A model generated the notes under the pieces. That model ran no database searches, was not told where the DNA came from, and saw only the letters and a list, made by a program, of their open reading frames with translations. Of a stretch of DNA of 64,000 nucleotides, positions 38,182 through 48,234 are shown in pieces. The translations under genes and the position numbers were made by a program. Numbering within the stretch: the first letter of the stretch is position 1; the number at the start of each line of letters is the position of its first letter. This DNA is from Clostridia bacterium (lineage in GTDB: Bacteria > Bacillota > Clostridia > TANB77 > CAG-465), in assembly GCA_028684095.1 (NCBI GenBank), contig JAQUGQ010000006.1:16111-80110 (forward strand), in the 5' to 3' direction.

Positions 38182-39336
38182 ATGGCTGGTTCTAAAGACT
38201 ATTATGAAATGCTTGGAGTAGATAAAACAGCTACAGATGAAGAACTAAAAAAAGCATATAGACAGCTAGCAAAAAAATATCATCCCGATTCTCATGAAGG
38301 TCAGGATAAGAAAGCAGCAGAAGAAAAATTTAAACAAGTAAGTGAAGCTTATTCTGTTCTTGCAGATAAACAAAAGCGTGCACAATATGATCAGTTTGGC
38401 TCTAATTTTGAAAATCCTGGTTTCAGTGGTGGCGGAGATGGCTATGGCGGTTTCGGTGGATTTGATTTTTCGGGATTTAGTGGTGGAATGGATATAGATC
38501 TTGAAGATATACTAGGTAGTGTATTTGGTAGTGGTTTTGGTGGATTTTCATCTAACAAAGCTGATAGACCAACTAAAGGTGCAGATTTAAGATATAATAT
38601 GCATCTAACTTTTGAAGAAGCAGTTTTCGGTACAAGTAAAGAGGTTAATGTTACAAGAAATGAAACATGTACTGCATGTTCTGGAAGTGGAGCAAAACAA
38701 GGTACATATTCAGTGACATGTGATAAATGTGCGGGAAAAGGTAAAATACAGACAGTACAAAATACAATCATGGGAGCATTTTCTCAAGTTAAAACATGTG
38801 ATAAGTGTAACGGAACAGGTAAGTTTAATCCAACACCTTGTGAAAAATGTTCAGGTAGTGGAATAGTAAATAAAGTAAAGAAAATAAATATAAAAATACC
38901 TGCAGGAATTGACAATGGTCAAGCTGTATCACTTAGAGGAGAAGGTGATATTGGCAAAAAAGGTGGACCAAACGGTGACTTATTTGTTGTAGTGGCTGTT
39001 GCACCTCACAAAATATTTAAAAGAAGTGATTTTAATATATTATTTGATATAAAAGTACCATTTACAAAAGCAGTTTTAGGTGGAACAATTACAATTCCAA
39101 CACTTGAAGGTGATATGGAGTTTAATATACCAGAAGGAACAGAAACAGAATCTAAATTTAAAATTAGAGGAAAAGGTGTTCCTAGTATGAGGGGTAGTAT
39201 TAGAGGTGATCTTGAATTTACTGTTCATATAGATGTACCTAGAAAATTAAATGAGAAACAAAAAGAACTGCTTATACAATTTGCAGATTCAATGGGCGAT
39301 GATGTAAATAAAAAGAAAAGTTTTTTTGGTAGGTAA
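38182..39336 (+). CDS. dnaJ: Chaperone DnaJ (Hsp40)
   Basis: 384 residues from ATG 38182 (GGGGG 8 bases upstream); the alternative start at 38140 falls inside the intergenic hairpin. Domains in order: J-domain (DYYEMLGV, catalytic HPD at KYHPDSH), Gly/Phe-rich linker, zinc domain with four CxxCxGxG-type repeats ([32 protein letters not shown]) and the C-terminal client-binding domain. It delivers substrates to DnaK and stimulates its ATPase. Last gene of the CIRCE operon. Confidence 0.97.
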   Translation: MAGSKDYYEMLGVDKTATDEELKKAYRQLAKKYHPDSHEGQDKKAAEEKFKQVSEAYSVLADKQKRAQYDQFGSNFENPGFSGGGDGYGGFGGFDFSGFSGGMDIDLEDILGSVFGSGFGGFSSNKADRPTKGADLRYNMHLTFEEAVFGTSKEVNVTRNETCTACSGSGAKQGTYSVTCDKCAGKGKIQTVQNTIMGAFSQVKTCDKCNGTGKFNPTPCEKCSGSGIVNKVKKINIKIPAGIDNGQAVSLRGEGDIGKKGGPNGDLFVVVAVAPHKIFKRSDFNILFDIKVPFTKAVLGGTITIPTLEGDMEFNIPEGTETESKFKIRGKGVPSMRGSIRGDLEFTVHIDVPRKLNEKQKELLIQFADSMGDDVNKKKSFFGR

Positions 39337-39494
39337 ATTTTATGGCAAGATAATTTGTATTTAAGAGTAGTGAAATAATTAAAACAGAAAAAGCATATTC
39401 ATAATGTATATACATAACAATTTTGGGCTTAACGTCAATAGTTGGGGTGTAAGTTATGAAAAAACAAAACTTAAAATTTTTTATATACAATTAG

Positions 39495-39536
39495 TTAATA
39501 CACCTCACTTATATTGAAGTGAGGTGTATTAATTTT
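39495..39536. terminator. Bidirectional terminator between dnaJ and convergent gene
   Basis: A 16-bp perfect stem (39495-39510 with 39517-39532) with a 6-nt loop. Serves both the heat-shock operon and the minus-strand Met-rich gene. Confidence 0.9.
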
Positions 39537-39792
39537 ATTTTGTTGGTTCTCTATTCATTTTTTCCCATTCTTTCATTTTCATTTTGTAATCTAACATTTG
39601 TGTTAAATATTTGTAATACATATATTGTTGCTCATAATACATAACAGGATTTGCAGTCATCATATCCATATCTGGCATTTGGTTCATGTTTGACATTCCC
39701 TGCATACCAGATTGCATACCAGGTTGCATACCACCTTGCATACCTTGTAAATTAAAATTATATGGGTCAAAATACGGTTGCCCTTTTTCCAT
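39535..39792 (-). CDS. Met/Gln/Gly-rich small protein, possibly spore-associated
   Basis: 85 residues with a central run of GMQ-type repeats (MQGGMQPGMQSGMQ) and an aromatic, charged tail (MYYEQQYMYYKYL). Low-complexity compositions like this are common in spore coat-associated proteins of Clostridia. The neighbouring ylbJ gene on the same strand supports a sporulation link. AGGTGAT lies before the ATG on the minus strand. No enzymatic domain. The spore role is inference. Confidence 0.6.
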   Translation of the reverse strand: MEKGQPYFDPYNFNLQGMQGGMQPGMQSGMQGMSNMNQMPDMDMMTANPVMYYEQQYMYYKYLTQMLDYKMKMKEWEKMNREPTK

Positions 39793-39867
39793 TTTTTATC
39801 ACCTACTTTTTTATTTAGAATATATTGAATTTTCTGTATAACTTATTTACATATACACATAATACTA

Positions 39868-39926
39868 GTGTAATCCATATAAGAGGTTACACCCCCTTCT
39901 TTATGAAGTAGCCAAATGGCTACTTC
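39868..39926. promoter_or_regulatory. Two hairpins between ylbJ and the Met-rich gene
   Basis: GTGTAA/TTACAC arms at 39868-39873 and 39887-39892, and a 10-bp perfect stem at 39905-39914 with 39917-39926. The second is a probable ylbJ terminator although its T tract is better on the opposite strand; the first could be an operator of the Met-rich gene. Confidence 0.45.
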
Positions 39927-39934
39927 TTTTGTAT

Positions 39935-41101
39935 TTATTTTTTTATATACTTATTTTCATTTTTAATAAATAAATATGTTGAAAGTATTAACAAAATTAA
40001 TGCAATTGAATATATATATGCTGTGCATATTTGCTTTTGATAGTATTCTGTAATTTGTACATTAGAAAATACGGATACATTTGAGATGTTTAGTATGTTT
40101 GTGTATTTTAATAAAATATATGCAATTAAAACAGATAATATACCATGAAATAGTTTAAATATTATTAATTTTTTTAATGATATATTTATACTTTTAAGGC
40201 AAGATTTTATTTGAAATATAACAGATAATCCACTAAATCCAAGTAAAAATGAAATTACTAAAATATTATTAAAATAATCTGAGTAGTTAGATATACTATT
40301 AACACCTCTAGTTACCTCAAATATCCCTGATAATGTATCAAGTATATAAGTATTATTAATCAAATTATAATGGGTTAAACATGAGTAAGAGATATCTGCT
40401 ATTAAGTTAAAAATAATCATAAAACTTAAAATAAATGCTAAAGTAACAAATGAATTTAGTATACTTTTTTGAAGTATTTCAAATTTTGTTATATTTTGAC
40501 TAAAAGTATCTGTTATTTCACTTGTTTTAGAGATTTTTTGACTACATCTATTTAAAAAAATATTTTTTTCATGTATAATAGTATATTCATGTATTCTAGA
40601 GTAAAATAGACCAATTAAAATTGAACTAGAAAAATGTGATATTAAAAGAATAATACCTATTGATGCATTATCCATCATAGCAATACTTACGGTTGTAAGT
40701 ATAAATATTGGACTACAATTATTAACAAATGAAATTAGTACTAGTGCATCATTTTTACTTATTTGTTTAGTGTATACCATATTATCAACTGCTTTAGCAC
40801 CAGATGGAAAACCACATAAAAATCCTAGTAATATTGGCATTGAACAGTTTTTGGATAATTTAAATAGTTTTGGTATAAACGAAAGATAATTAGCAATTTT
40901 AGATATTATTCCGGTTTTTAATGTTATTTCAGTAAATAGGATAAAAGGAAAAAGAGAAGGAAAAACACTACTTAAAAAAATTTCAGTAGTATTTTTAACA
41001 GAGTTATAGTTAACATTACCTAGTGTAATTAATAACAATAATATGAAAATAAATAGTAATAAATAGGTTATTTTTGATATTTTGAAATATAATGTTTTCA
41101 A
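39935..41101 (-). CDS. ylbJ: Sporulation integral membrane protein YlbJ
   Basis: 388 residues with about eight to ten transmembrane helices and the nucleoside-transporter-like gate fold. Diagnostic blocks are VFPSLFPFILFTEI, LLGFLCGFPSGAKA and FVNNCSPIFILTTV. In Bacillus subtilis YlbJ is made in the mother cell under SigE control and is needed for spore cortex formation. It points to a spore-forming host. The gene stands alone on the minus strand. Confidence 0.9.
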   Translation of the reverse strand: MKTLYFKISKITYLLLFIFILLLLITLGNVNYNSVKNTTEIFLSSVFPSLFPFILFTEITLKTGIISKIANYLSFIPKLFKLSKNCSMPILLGFLCGFPSGAKAVDNMVYTKQISKNDALVLISFVNNCSPIFILTTVSIAMMDNASIGIILLISHFSSSILIGLFYSRIHEYTIIHEKNIFLNRCSQKISKTSEITDTFSQNITKFEILQKSILNSFVTLAFILSFMIIFNLIADISYSCLTHYNLINNTYILDTLSGIFEVTRGVNSISNYSDYFNNILVISFLLGFSGLSVIFQIKSCLKSINISLKKLIIFKLFHGILSVLIAYILLKYTNILNISNVSVFSNVQITEYYQKQICTAYIYSIALILLILSTYLFIKNENKYIKK

Positions 41102-41142
41102 ATGTAATCACCATTATATAGTATTTAAAAAGGAGATAAAAT

Positions 41143-42021
41143 ATGCTAACAACAGACAACTTAAAAGATTATGAATTATTAGACATGGCAAATGGGCAAA
41201 AATTAGAAAGATGGGGAGAATATATATTAATAAGACCAGATCCCCAAATTGTTTGGGATGTTAAAGAGAAGCCTGAGTTATGGAAAAAGGCTAATGCAAG
41301 ATATATACGTAGTAATACTGGTGGTGGATGTTGGGAAAATTTAAAACCGATGAAAGAAACTTGGAGTATTAAATATAAAGATATTACATTCAACTTAAAA
41401 CAAATGGGATTTAAACATACAGGATTATTTCCAGAACAAGCTGTAAATTGGGACTATATGATGGAAAAAATAAATGAAGAGAAGAAAACAAGAGAAGAAA
41501 TAAAAATACTCAATTTGTTTTCATATACAGGTGGAGCAACTGTTGCTTGTTTAAAAGCAGGAGCATCAGTGTGCCACGTGGATTCTTCACAAGGTATGGT
41601 TAATTGGGCTAAAGAAAATGTAAAATCTAGTAAGTTGCAAGATAGTTCAGTAAGATTTATTGTAGATGATGTAATAAAATTTGTTGAAAGAGAAATAAGA
41701 AGAGGAAATAAATACGATGGTATTATAATGGATCCTCCTTCATATGGAAGAGGATCAAATGGTGAAGTTTGGAGTATAGAAAAAGATCTTTTCTATCTTG
41801 TATCTGAATGTAGTAAACTTTTATCTGATAATCCAATATTTATAATAATAAATACCTACACAGGTGGTTTATCTGGAACTATAATACAAAATATACTAAG
41901 AATGTCATTATCTAAAAAAGATTTTTCAGGTATAACAACAAATGAAATAGGACTAAAATGTAGTAACAGTTCAATGTTACTTCCTTGTGGAATAACTACT
42001 AAGTGGGAAAATAATAAATAG
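41143..42021 (+). CDS. RlmI/RlmK-like rRNA methyltransferase (class I SAM)
   Basis: 292 residues. An N-terminal region (LERWGEYILIRPDPQIVW) is followed by a class I methyltransferase fold: FPEQAVNWDYM, ILNLFSYTGGATVA (SAM motif I), HVDSSQGMVNWAKEN and the catalytic MDPPSYGRG. The pattern is that of 23S rRNA cytosine-C5 methyltransferases of the RlmI group. AAAGGAG precedes the ATG. The following transporter gene starts 42 bases on. Exact target base is not deducible. Confidence 0.83.
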   Translation: MLTTDNLKDYELLDMANGQKLERWGEYILIRPDPQIVWDVKEKPELWKKANARYIRSNTGGGCWENLKPMKETWSIKYKDITFNLKQMGFKHTGLFPEQAVNWDYMMEKINEEKKTREEIKILNLFSYTGGATVACLKAGASVCHVDSSQGMVNWAKENVKSSKLQDSSVRFIVDDVIKFVEREIRRGNKYDGIIMDPPSYGRGSNGEVWSIEKDLFYLVSECSKLLSDNPIFIIINTYTGGLSGTIIQNILRMSLSKKDFSGITTNEIGLKCSNSSMLLPCGITTKWENNK

Positions 42022-42063
42022 AATAAAAAACAACAAACAAAAGAGAAAAGATGGTGATAACTA

Positions 42064-42987
42064 ATGTATATAGTTTTAGCATTATTATGCATGACTTTAC
42101 ATGCAATACAAGAAATTATGTCGAAAAAAGTTTCAAATCAAGATATAAAATTAGAAACTATGTTTATAAATACTTACTTATTTTTAGGTGTTTTTAAAGT
42201 ACTTTTAATAATAGTAACGGTAGGCTCATCATTTATATTTAGACCACTAATGTTATTACTTATAATCCCTAATATTATAGTATGTGCGGCTATAAATTAC
42301 TTATATTTAAAAGCTCTTAAAATGCTTCCAGTTTCAGTTGTAGTACCAATTTATTTAATATATTATCCTATATCAATGTTATTTAGTATTGGACTTTTAA
42401 AAGAGCAAGTTAGCTCTACACAATTAATTGCAATGGTGGTTATATTTGTAATGATACTAATGCTTTCAATAAGTACATCAAAAAACAGACTTAACAAAGG
42501 TATTAATAAAGAACATTATGAAGAAAGTCATAAAAAACTTGGAGTACACTTGAAATCTATTTCGAAGGGCATATTATATATAGTAACAGCAGGACTTCTT
42601 AATGCTGTGTCTATATTACTTGATAAAAATGCATATAATGTAGGTATTACTACTAATGAAATGATATTATATAGTGGTATTTCTAATATAATAATAGCAT
42701 TTATATTTTATTATATTATTAAAAAATCATTTAATGTAAAAGGAAATAAATATTTATATACTATGACTTCTTTAATGATAATGACTATAGGAGTAAAGTT
42801 TTTATCTAGTATAACATATATTGCATCAATGCAAATGGGTAATGCAACAATAGTTGTTCCAATAACAGCTTCAAGTATTTTACTTGTTGAACTATTGTCA
42901 TCATTTTTTCTTAAGGAAAAGCTTAGAAAAAGAGAATACTTATACATAGCTATATTTATGATTGCAATTTTAGTACTTATAATATAA
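42064..42987 (+). CDS. EamA/DMT-superfamily transporter
   Basis: 307 residues with about ten hydrophobic helices in two EamA-like halves separated by a charged loop (near residues 138-162). The N-terminus MYIVLALLCMTLHAIQEIMSKK and the end of each half (KEQVSSTQLIAMVVIFVMI; KEKLRKREYLYIAIFMIAI) follow the drug/metabolite transporter pattern. The substrate is unknown. Probably co-transcribed with the methyltransferase upstream. Confidence 0.83.
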   Translation: MYIVLALLCMTLHAIQEIMSKKVSNQDIKLETMFINTYLFLGVFKVLLIIVTVGSSFIFRPLMLLLIIPNIIVCAAINYLYLKALKMLPVSVVVPIYLIYYPISMLFSIGLLKEQVSSTQLIAMVVIFVMILMLSISTSKNRLNKGINKEHYEESHKKLGVHLKSISKGILYIVTAGLLNAVSILLDKNAYNVGITTNEMILYSGISNIIIAFIFYYIIKKSFNVKGNKYLYTMTSLMIMTIGVKFLSSITYIASMQMGNATIVVPITASSILLVELLSSFFLKEKLRKREYLYIAIFMIAILVLII

Positions 42988-43295
42988 AATATGTTTTGTG
43001 TTTTAAATAAACAAGAAGTTATAGAATTTTTGATGGCACAAACACAAGATTCAAAAGATAAACATAAAGTGATTGGATGGAAGTCATGGATATAATATAT
43101 GAAATAAAAATATAGAATAAAACGTACATATATATGATTATTCAGATAATAAAGAACATAAATTGTAGATGTTAACTCTTATAAATAGAATTAAATTATC
43201 AAATAAAGTATATTCCAGTAAACTTTTCTAAAAATATTGAAATGTACTACATTATGTGGTAAAATATATATAATAATTTGAAGGGAGAAATTTAA
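42988..43295 (+). other. Gap with a possible broken small ORF
   Basis: A 34-codon frame at 42991-43095 (starting MFCVLNKQEV) has no ribosome site and is followed, after stops, by further coding-like sequence (DYSDNKEHKL near 43135-43165). It may be a decayed gene. Otherwise nothing is seen until the rpoZ leader, whose GAAGGGAG lies just before the start. Confidence 0.25.
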
Positions 43296-43736
43296 ATGTT
43301 ATCAAAACCAAATATTAATGAGCTAATAAAAAAAGCAGGTAATAGATATGAGGTAGCTTTATCAATTGCGAAAAGAGCAAGAAGCATTTCACAAAGAAGA
43401 TTAGAACGAGGAGATGTTAACATAAAAGATACAGTTGATTTAGCAGCAACTGAAATTTATGAAGAAAAAGCTTTAGTTAAAAAAAACGGACAATATGTTT
43501 TACAAAGTAAAAATAATGTATTAGATATTGATACAGTTATATCTAATACAGTTGATGGTATTTTAAAAGATTTAGCAGTTAAAGATGAACTTTTAGATTT
43601 AGAAAAACCAAAAAAAGTTAGAAAAGCTAAGAAAGAAGAAGTAGAAGAAAAAGTAACTGAAGTAGCAGAAGAAAAAGTTAAAGTTACAAAGAAAGTTGCA
43701 AAAAAAGATAAAAAAATAGAAGGCACAGATGAATAA
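43296..43736 (+). CDS. rpoZ: RNA polymerase omega subunit with extended Lys/Glu tail
   Basis: 146 residues. The first ~75 form the omega core (RYEVALSIAKRARSISQRR, VDLAATEIYEEK), which helps assemble RNA polymerase around the beta' subunit. The last ~45 residues are a Lys/Glu/Val-rich tail (KKVRKAKKEEVEEK), longer than in typical omegas. The gene overlaps the next start by 8 bases (ATGAATAA), so the two are translationally coupled. Confidence 0.88.
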   Translation: MLSKPNINELIKKAGNRYEVALSIAKRARSISQRRLERGDVNIKDTVDLAATEIYEEKALVKKNGQYVLQSKNNVLDIDTVISNTVDGILKDLAVKDELLDLEKPKKVRKAKKEEVEEKVTEVAEEKVKVTKKVAKKDKKIEGTDE

Positions 43737-44301
43737 AAACATTCATATTATCACTTTAGCTGGTGATATAGCAAGTGGAAAAGGTACAGTATCACACATA
43801 TTGCAGTCTAAATTAAATTATGAAATATACAAAAATGGTGAATATTTCAGAGAACTTGCAAGGCAGCATAATATGTCAATTAAAGATTTTAATATATATG
43901 TAGAATCTCATAAAGAAATTGACTTTCAAATAGAAAAAAGTGCTCAGGAATATTCTAGTAAGCATGATAATTTAATTGTAGATGCAAGGCTTGGATGGTA
44001 TGCTATTCCACATTCTTTCAAAGTATATCTAACTGTAGAATTAGAAGAAGCAGCAAAAAGGGTTTTAAATGATGAGAACAGAGGTAAAGTTGAAAAATAT
44101 CTAGATATAGAACATGCTAAAAGTGAAATTATGGAAAGATTTAAATTAGAGAATAATAGATATTTAAAAATATATAATATAAGAAAAGATGATATGTCCA
44201 ATTATGATTATGTATTAAATACTACTAATATTTCACCTGATGAAGCAGTACAAAATATTCTAGAAGAATATTTTAAATGGCTAAAAAAACAGGAAATCTA
44301 A
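43729..44301 (+). CDS. (d)CMP kinase-like P-loop nucleoside monophosphate kinase
   Basis: 190 residues with P-loop AGDIASGKGTVS, LIVDARLGW and a basic lid (RVLNDENRGKVEKYL). It resembles the archaeal-type or AAA-33-like cytidylate kinases more than bacterial Cmk. In most Firmicutes the neighbour of rpoZ is guanylate kinase (gmk), so this is an unusual substitute in that slot. The start lies within rpoZ. Activity inferred. Confidence 0.7.
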   Translation: MNKNIHIITLAGDIASGKGTVSHILQSKLNYEIYKNGEYFRELARQHNMSIKDFNIYVESHKEIDFQIEKSAQEYSSKHDNLIVDARLGWYAIPHSFKVYLTVELEEAAKRVLNDENRGKVEKYLDIEHAKSEIMERFKLENNRYLKIYNIRKDDMSNYDYVLNTTNISPDEAVQNILEEYFKWLKKQEI

Positions 44302-44307
44302 TTATAT

Positions 44308-44338
44308 AAAGTAGTAATAAAGATTACTACTTTTTTTA
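44308..44338 (+). terminator. Terminator after kinase gene
   Basis: An 11-bp perfect stem (44308-44318 with 44323-44333) with a 4-nt loop and T run. Confidence 0.85.
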
Positions 44339-44353
44339 AAGGGGTTGTTTTAA

Positions 44354-45736
44354 ATGAAGTGTATAAAAGAGATTGATGAGAGTATATTCAGAGGGTATGA
44401 TATACGAGGAATTTATGGTAAAAATTTAAATGAAGATGTAAGTTATACAATAGGTAAATCTTATGGTACAATTTTAAAACAAGAATACAATTCAGATATA
44501 TGTATAGTTGGTGCTGATGCAAGAAGTTCATCTCCATCTATTTCTAAATCTCTTATACAAGGTATAACTGATTCTGGAGTAAATGTTATATATCTTGGAA
44601 TCGTTACATCACCAATGCTGTATTTTGCAAATGAAATATTAAATATTCATAGCGGAGTAATAGTTACAGCAAGTCATAATCCTAAAGAATATAATGGATT
44701 CAAAATAGCTTACGATGTAAAAGGAGAAATTTGTGGAGATGAGATAGTAGATTTTAAAAACTTCAGCTTGCAAGGTAACTTTGCATCTGGAACAGGAATA
44801 GTTAGTAATTATGATATTAGAGATGAATATACAAAAATGATAGTATCTAAATTTCCTTTTAAAAAAAGATTAAAAGTTGTTGTAGATTCTGGTAATGGAA
44901 CAGCTTCAATAATAGTTCGTGATATATTTGATAAATTACATCTTGATGTAACTTATATATATTGTGATTCTAACCCAGACTTTCCAAACCACCATCCAGA
45001 TCCAGCAGAAGCAGAAAATTTAAAAGATTTACAGAAAAAAGTAATAGAAGTAGGTGCAGATATTGGTATAGCTTTTGATGGAGATTGTGATAGAGTTGGA
45101 TGTGTAGATAATAAAGGGAGAGTAATTTCAAGTGATTATTATATGGCTATAATGGCTAAATACATATTACCAAATTTATCAAATAAATCAGTTATATTTG
45201 ATGTTAGTTGTTCGAAAACTTTATCTGAAGAGATAAGAAAAGTAGGTGGAACACCTGTAGTATATAAAACAGGTAATTCATATATAAAAAGAGAAATGTT
45301 AAAACAGGGAATGTTATTTGGTGGAGAAATATCTGGTCATACATTCTTTAAAGATAAATTTTATGGTTTTGATGATGGTATATATGCAGGACTTAGAATG
45401 GTAGAAATTATCGATGATGAAACGGTACCATTAAGTGATGTTGTAGATACATTAAAAAAATATTATTCTACACCTGTACTAAAGATCATAGCTACTGATG
45501 AAAAGAAAGCATTTATAGTAGAGCAAGTAGTTAAATATTGTTTAGATAAAGGTTATAACACAAATACAGTTGATGGTGCAAGACCAGAATTTGATGATTC
45601 ATTTGCTATAATTAGAATGTCAAATACAACTCCAAAACTTACTGTTAGATTTGAAGCAGAAACAGAAGAGAGATTGGAAGAGCTTAAAGGTGAATTTTTA
45701 CCAATAGTCAATGATCTTATATCAAAATATTGTTAG
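44354..45736 (+). CDS. Phosphomannomutase/phosphoglucomutase
   Basis: 460 residues, the AlgC-like bifunctional size. Four domains are marked by FRGYDIRGIYG, the phosphoserine loop VIVTASHNPKEYNG, the metal loop IAFDGDCDRVG, the sugar-specificity loop GGEISGHTFF and the C-terminal phosphate-binding region (VRFEAETEE). It interconverts hexose 1- and 6-phosphates for cell-envelope sugars. AAAGGGG lies before the ATG. priA follows after 13 bases. Confidence 0.92.
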   Translation: MKCIKEIDESIFRGYDIRGIYGKNLNEDVSYTIGKSYGTILKQEYNSDICIVGADARSSSPSISKSLIQGITDSGVNVIYLGIVTSPMLYFANEILNIHSGVIVTASHNPKEYNGFKIAYDVKGEICGDEIVDFKNFSLQGNFASGTGIVSNYDIRDEYTKMIVSKFPFKKRLKVVVDSGNGTASIIVRDIFDKLHLDVTYIYCDSNPDFPNHHPDPAEAENLKDLQKKVIEVGADIGIAFDGDCDRVGCVDNKGRVISSDYYMAIMAKYILPNLSNKSVIFDVSCSKTLSEEIRKVGGTPVVYKTGNSYIKREMLKQGMLFGGEISGHTFFKDKFYGFDDGIYAGLRMVEIIDDETVPLSDVVDTLKKYYSTPVLKIIATDEKKAFIVEQVVKYCLDKGYNTNTVDGARPEFDDSFAIIRMSNTTPKLTVRFEAETEERLEELKGEFLPIVNDLISKYC

Positions 45737-45749
45737 TAGGTGAAAATTA

Positions 45750-47990
45750 GTGATAGTAAAAGTACTTATAAATACATCTGTAAAAACACTTAACAAAGTG
45801 TATGATTATAAAGTTAAAGATAATATGATGTTTAATATATCTATTGGAAAAAGAGTAAAAGTAAGTTTTGGAAGAGGAAAAGATAGATTTGTAGAAGGTA
45901 TCATAGTTAAAATAGAAGATGATACATATAACCCAGAATTTAAAATGAAATATATAGATGAAATATTAGATGAAATATCATATATAGATAATATAAAACT
46001 CAAATTATGTAAATGGATGGCATATATGTATTTTTGTAATGTATATGATACATTAAAGTTAATGCTTCCACCCGGGACAAACAATATTAATTCAAATAAA
46101 ACTTTAAAAGCAAAACAGGAAACTGTAGTTAATTTAAATAAAGATATGAATGAAATATTAAATGAAATAGAAGATGGTAAGATAAAAAGTGCTAAACATA
46201 TTCAGTTATATAAATTTTTAATGGACAATGAGTATGTGACTGTGCAAGATATAACTGAAGGTTTAAGTATAAGTAGAGGTATACTTTCAACTGTTGAGAA
46301 AAATGGATATATAACTTTAGAAAAAGTGGATATAAAAACTGATAGTTTATTAGACTTAAATGTTGAAAGAACTGAAAAGTTAATACCTACTGATGAACAA
46401 CAATTAGCTATAGATGGTATTATAGAATTAACTAAATCAGATAAACATGAACAATGTCTTTTATTTGGTGTAACAGGTAGTGGTAAAACTGAAGTATATC
46501 TTCAAGTTATTGAAGAAGTGTTAAAGACAAATAAAACAGTTATTGTACTTGTACCAGAAATATCACTGACTCATCAAACTTTAACACGTTTTGTATCTAG
46601 GTTTGGTAATATTGTTTCAGTTTTACATAGTAAAATGACAATATCTGAAAGAAAAGAAGAATATAGAAAAATAAAAGTTGGAGATAGTAAAATAGTTGTA
46701 GGTGCAAGATCTGCGGTATTTGCTCCACTAGATAATATTGGACTTATAATAATTGATGAAGAGCATGATTCAAGTTACTATTCACAAACGACTCCTAAAT
46801 ATTCTACTAAAGAAGTTGCAGCATATATTTGTAGTGAAAATAATGCTACGTTATTACTTGGAAGTGCAACTCCTGAAGTTTCTACATATTACAAAACAAC
46901 AAATGGTAAAATTAAACTATTTGAACTTAAGTATAGGCCAAATGGAGCTATTATGCCAGAAGTGATTATGGTAGATAGAAAAATAGAAAACTTAAGTAAT
47001 AGTTCAGTTATAAGTAAAAGATTAAAAGAAGAAATTATTAAAAATATATCCAATAAAGAACAAACTATGATATTTATGAATCGTAGAGGTTATTCATCAT
47101 ACTTAACATGTATGAGTTGTTCATATATATTTAAGTGTAGTAATTGTGACGTTGCTATGACATACCATAAAAAAAATAATTTACTTTTATGTCACTATTG
47201 TAGTCATGCTGAGAGAAATATAAATCAATGTCCAGTTTGCCGTAGTAGTGATTTGAAAGAAAGCAGTTTTGGAACACAAAAAATAGAGGAAGAGTTAACT
47301 AAACAAATTCCTGGTGTATCAATACTTAGAATGGACAGAGATACTACAATTTTAAAAGATGGACATACTAAAATATTAGAAAAATTTAAAAATGAAAATG
47401 TTGATGTACTTATTGGTACACAAATGATAAGTAAAGGTCATGATATAGAGAATGTAACATTAGTTGGTGTACTTGGAACTGATTCAATGCTTAATATGAA
47501 CGATTATTTAGCATCTGAAAAGGCATATTCTAATATATCTCAAGTAGCTGGTAGATCTGGTAGAGGTTTAAAACACGGTAGAACAGTTATTGAAACATCA
47601 GATACAGCTAATAATGTACTAAATTCAGCTGTAAATCATGATTATCTTGAATTCTATAATTCAGAAATATCTTTCAGAAAAGTTTTTACATATCCACCTT
47701 TTTCAGATTTAATTTTATTACAACTTGCTAGCATAAATAATAATAGTGTTAAACTTGCGTCAGATAAATTATATGATATTATGCAAAACAGTGATAATAT
47801 GTATAAGATATTTTCACCTAAGTCACCATATATAGAGAGAGTTAATAATAAATATAGAATAAATATATTGGTTAAAACTAATATAACAAATGATGTAATG
47901 AAAAAGATATATGAAAATTTACGTAAATATGGGTTAAATAAAGTAAAAGATGTATCACTTGCAATAACTAGAAATCCAAATATGATATAG
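45750..47990 (+). CDS. priA: Primosomal replication restart helicase PriA
   Basis: 746 residues with a GTG start behind AGGTG. An N-terminal 3'-DNA-binding region (KVYDYKV, GKRVKVSFGRG), winged helix, then the SF2 motor: GVTGSGKTEVYL, IIDEEHDSSYYS, LLGSATPE and, late, GTQMISKGHDIENV and SQVAGRSGR. A zinc module has eight cysteines (CMSC, CSNC, CHYC, CPVC). It reloads the replisome at stalled forks. Normal length and intact. Confidence 0.96.
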   Translation: MIVKVLINTSVKTLNKVYDYKVKDNMMFNISIGKRVKVSFGRGKDRFVEGIIVKIEDDTYNPEFKMKYIDEILDEISYIDNIKLKLCKWMAYMYFCNVYDTLKLMLPPGTNNINSNKTLKAKQETVVNLNKDMNEILNEIEDGKIKSAKHIQLYKFLMDNEYVTVQDITEGLSISRGILSTVEKNGYITLEKVDIKTDSLLDLNVERTEKLIPTDEQQLAIDGIIELTKSDKHEQCLLFGVTGSGKTEVYLQVIEEVLKTNKTVIVLVPEISLTHQTLTRFVSRFGNIVSVLHSKMTISERKEEYRKIKVGDSKIVVGARSAVFAPLDNIGLIIIDEEHDSSYYSQTTPKYSTKEVAAYICSENNATLLLGSATPEVSTYYKTTNGKIKLFELKYRPNGAIMPEVIMVDRKIENLSNSSVISKRLKEEIIKNISNKEQTMIFMNRRGYSSYLTCMSCSYIFKCSNCDVAMTYHKKNNLLLCHYCSHAERNINQCPVCRSSDLKESSFGTQKIEEELTKQIPGVSILRMDRDTTILKDGHTKILEKFKNENVDVLIGTQMISKGHDIENVTLVGVLGTDSMLNMNDYLASEKAYSNISQVAGRSGRGLKHGRTVIETSDTANNVLNSAVNHDYLEFYNSEISFRKVFTYPPFSDLILLQLASINNNSVKLASDKLYDIMQNSDNMYKIFSPKSPYIERVNNKYRINILVKTNITNDVMKKIYENLRKYGLNKVKDVSLAITRNPNMI

Positions 47991-48128
47991 CTGAATAAAA
48001 TATTTGAATAAAAAAATAAAAATTTCATTATTTTCTTGATTAAAAAATAAAAACATTGTATAATTTTATCGTAAAATGTATATATAATCTTATGAAAATA
48101 GTGAAACAAACATTATAGCTAAAACTAA

Positions 48129-48158
48129 AATAGGATAATATATTATCCTATTTTTTTA
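48129..48158 (+). terminator. Terminator after priA
   Basis: A 12-bp stem with virtually no loop (48129-48140 with 48141-48152; a near-perfect palindrome) followed by TTTTTTT. Confidence 0.75.
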
Positions 48159-48234
48159 AATGTTTATTGTTTAATAATATTATTAAGTAATAGGATTATT
48201 AAAGTAAATTTGTAATAGAGGGGATGTGTTAAAG

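Noticed and set aside
39272..39490. 72-residue minus-strand frame after dnaJ
   Set aside because: It overlaps the dnaJ 3' end and reads as AT-rich low-complexity sequence without a ribosome site.
47654..48109. 151-residue minus-strand frame at the end of priA
   Set aside because: It overlaps the well-supported C-terminus of PriA and a terminator, and has no recognisable domain or ribosome site.
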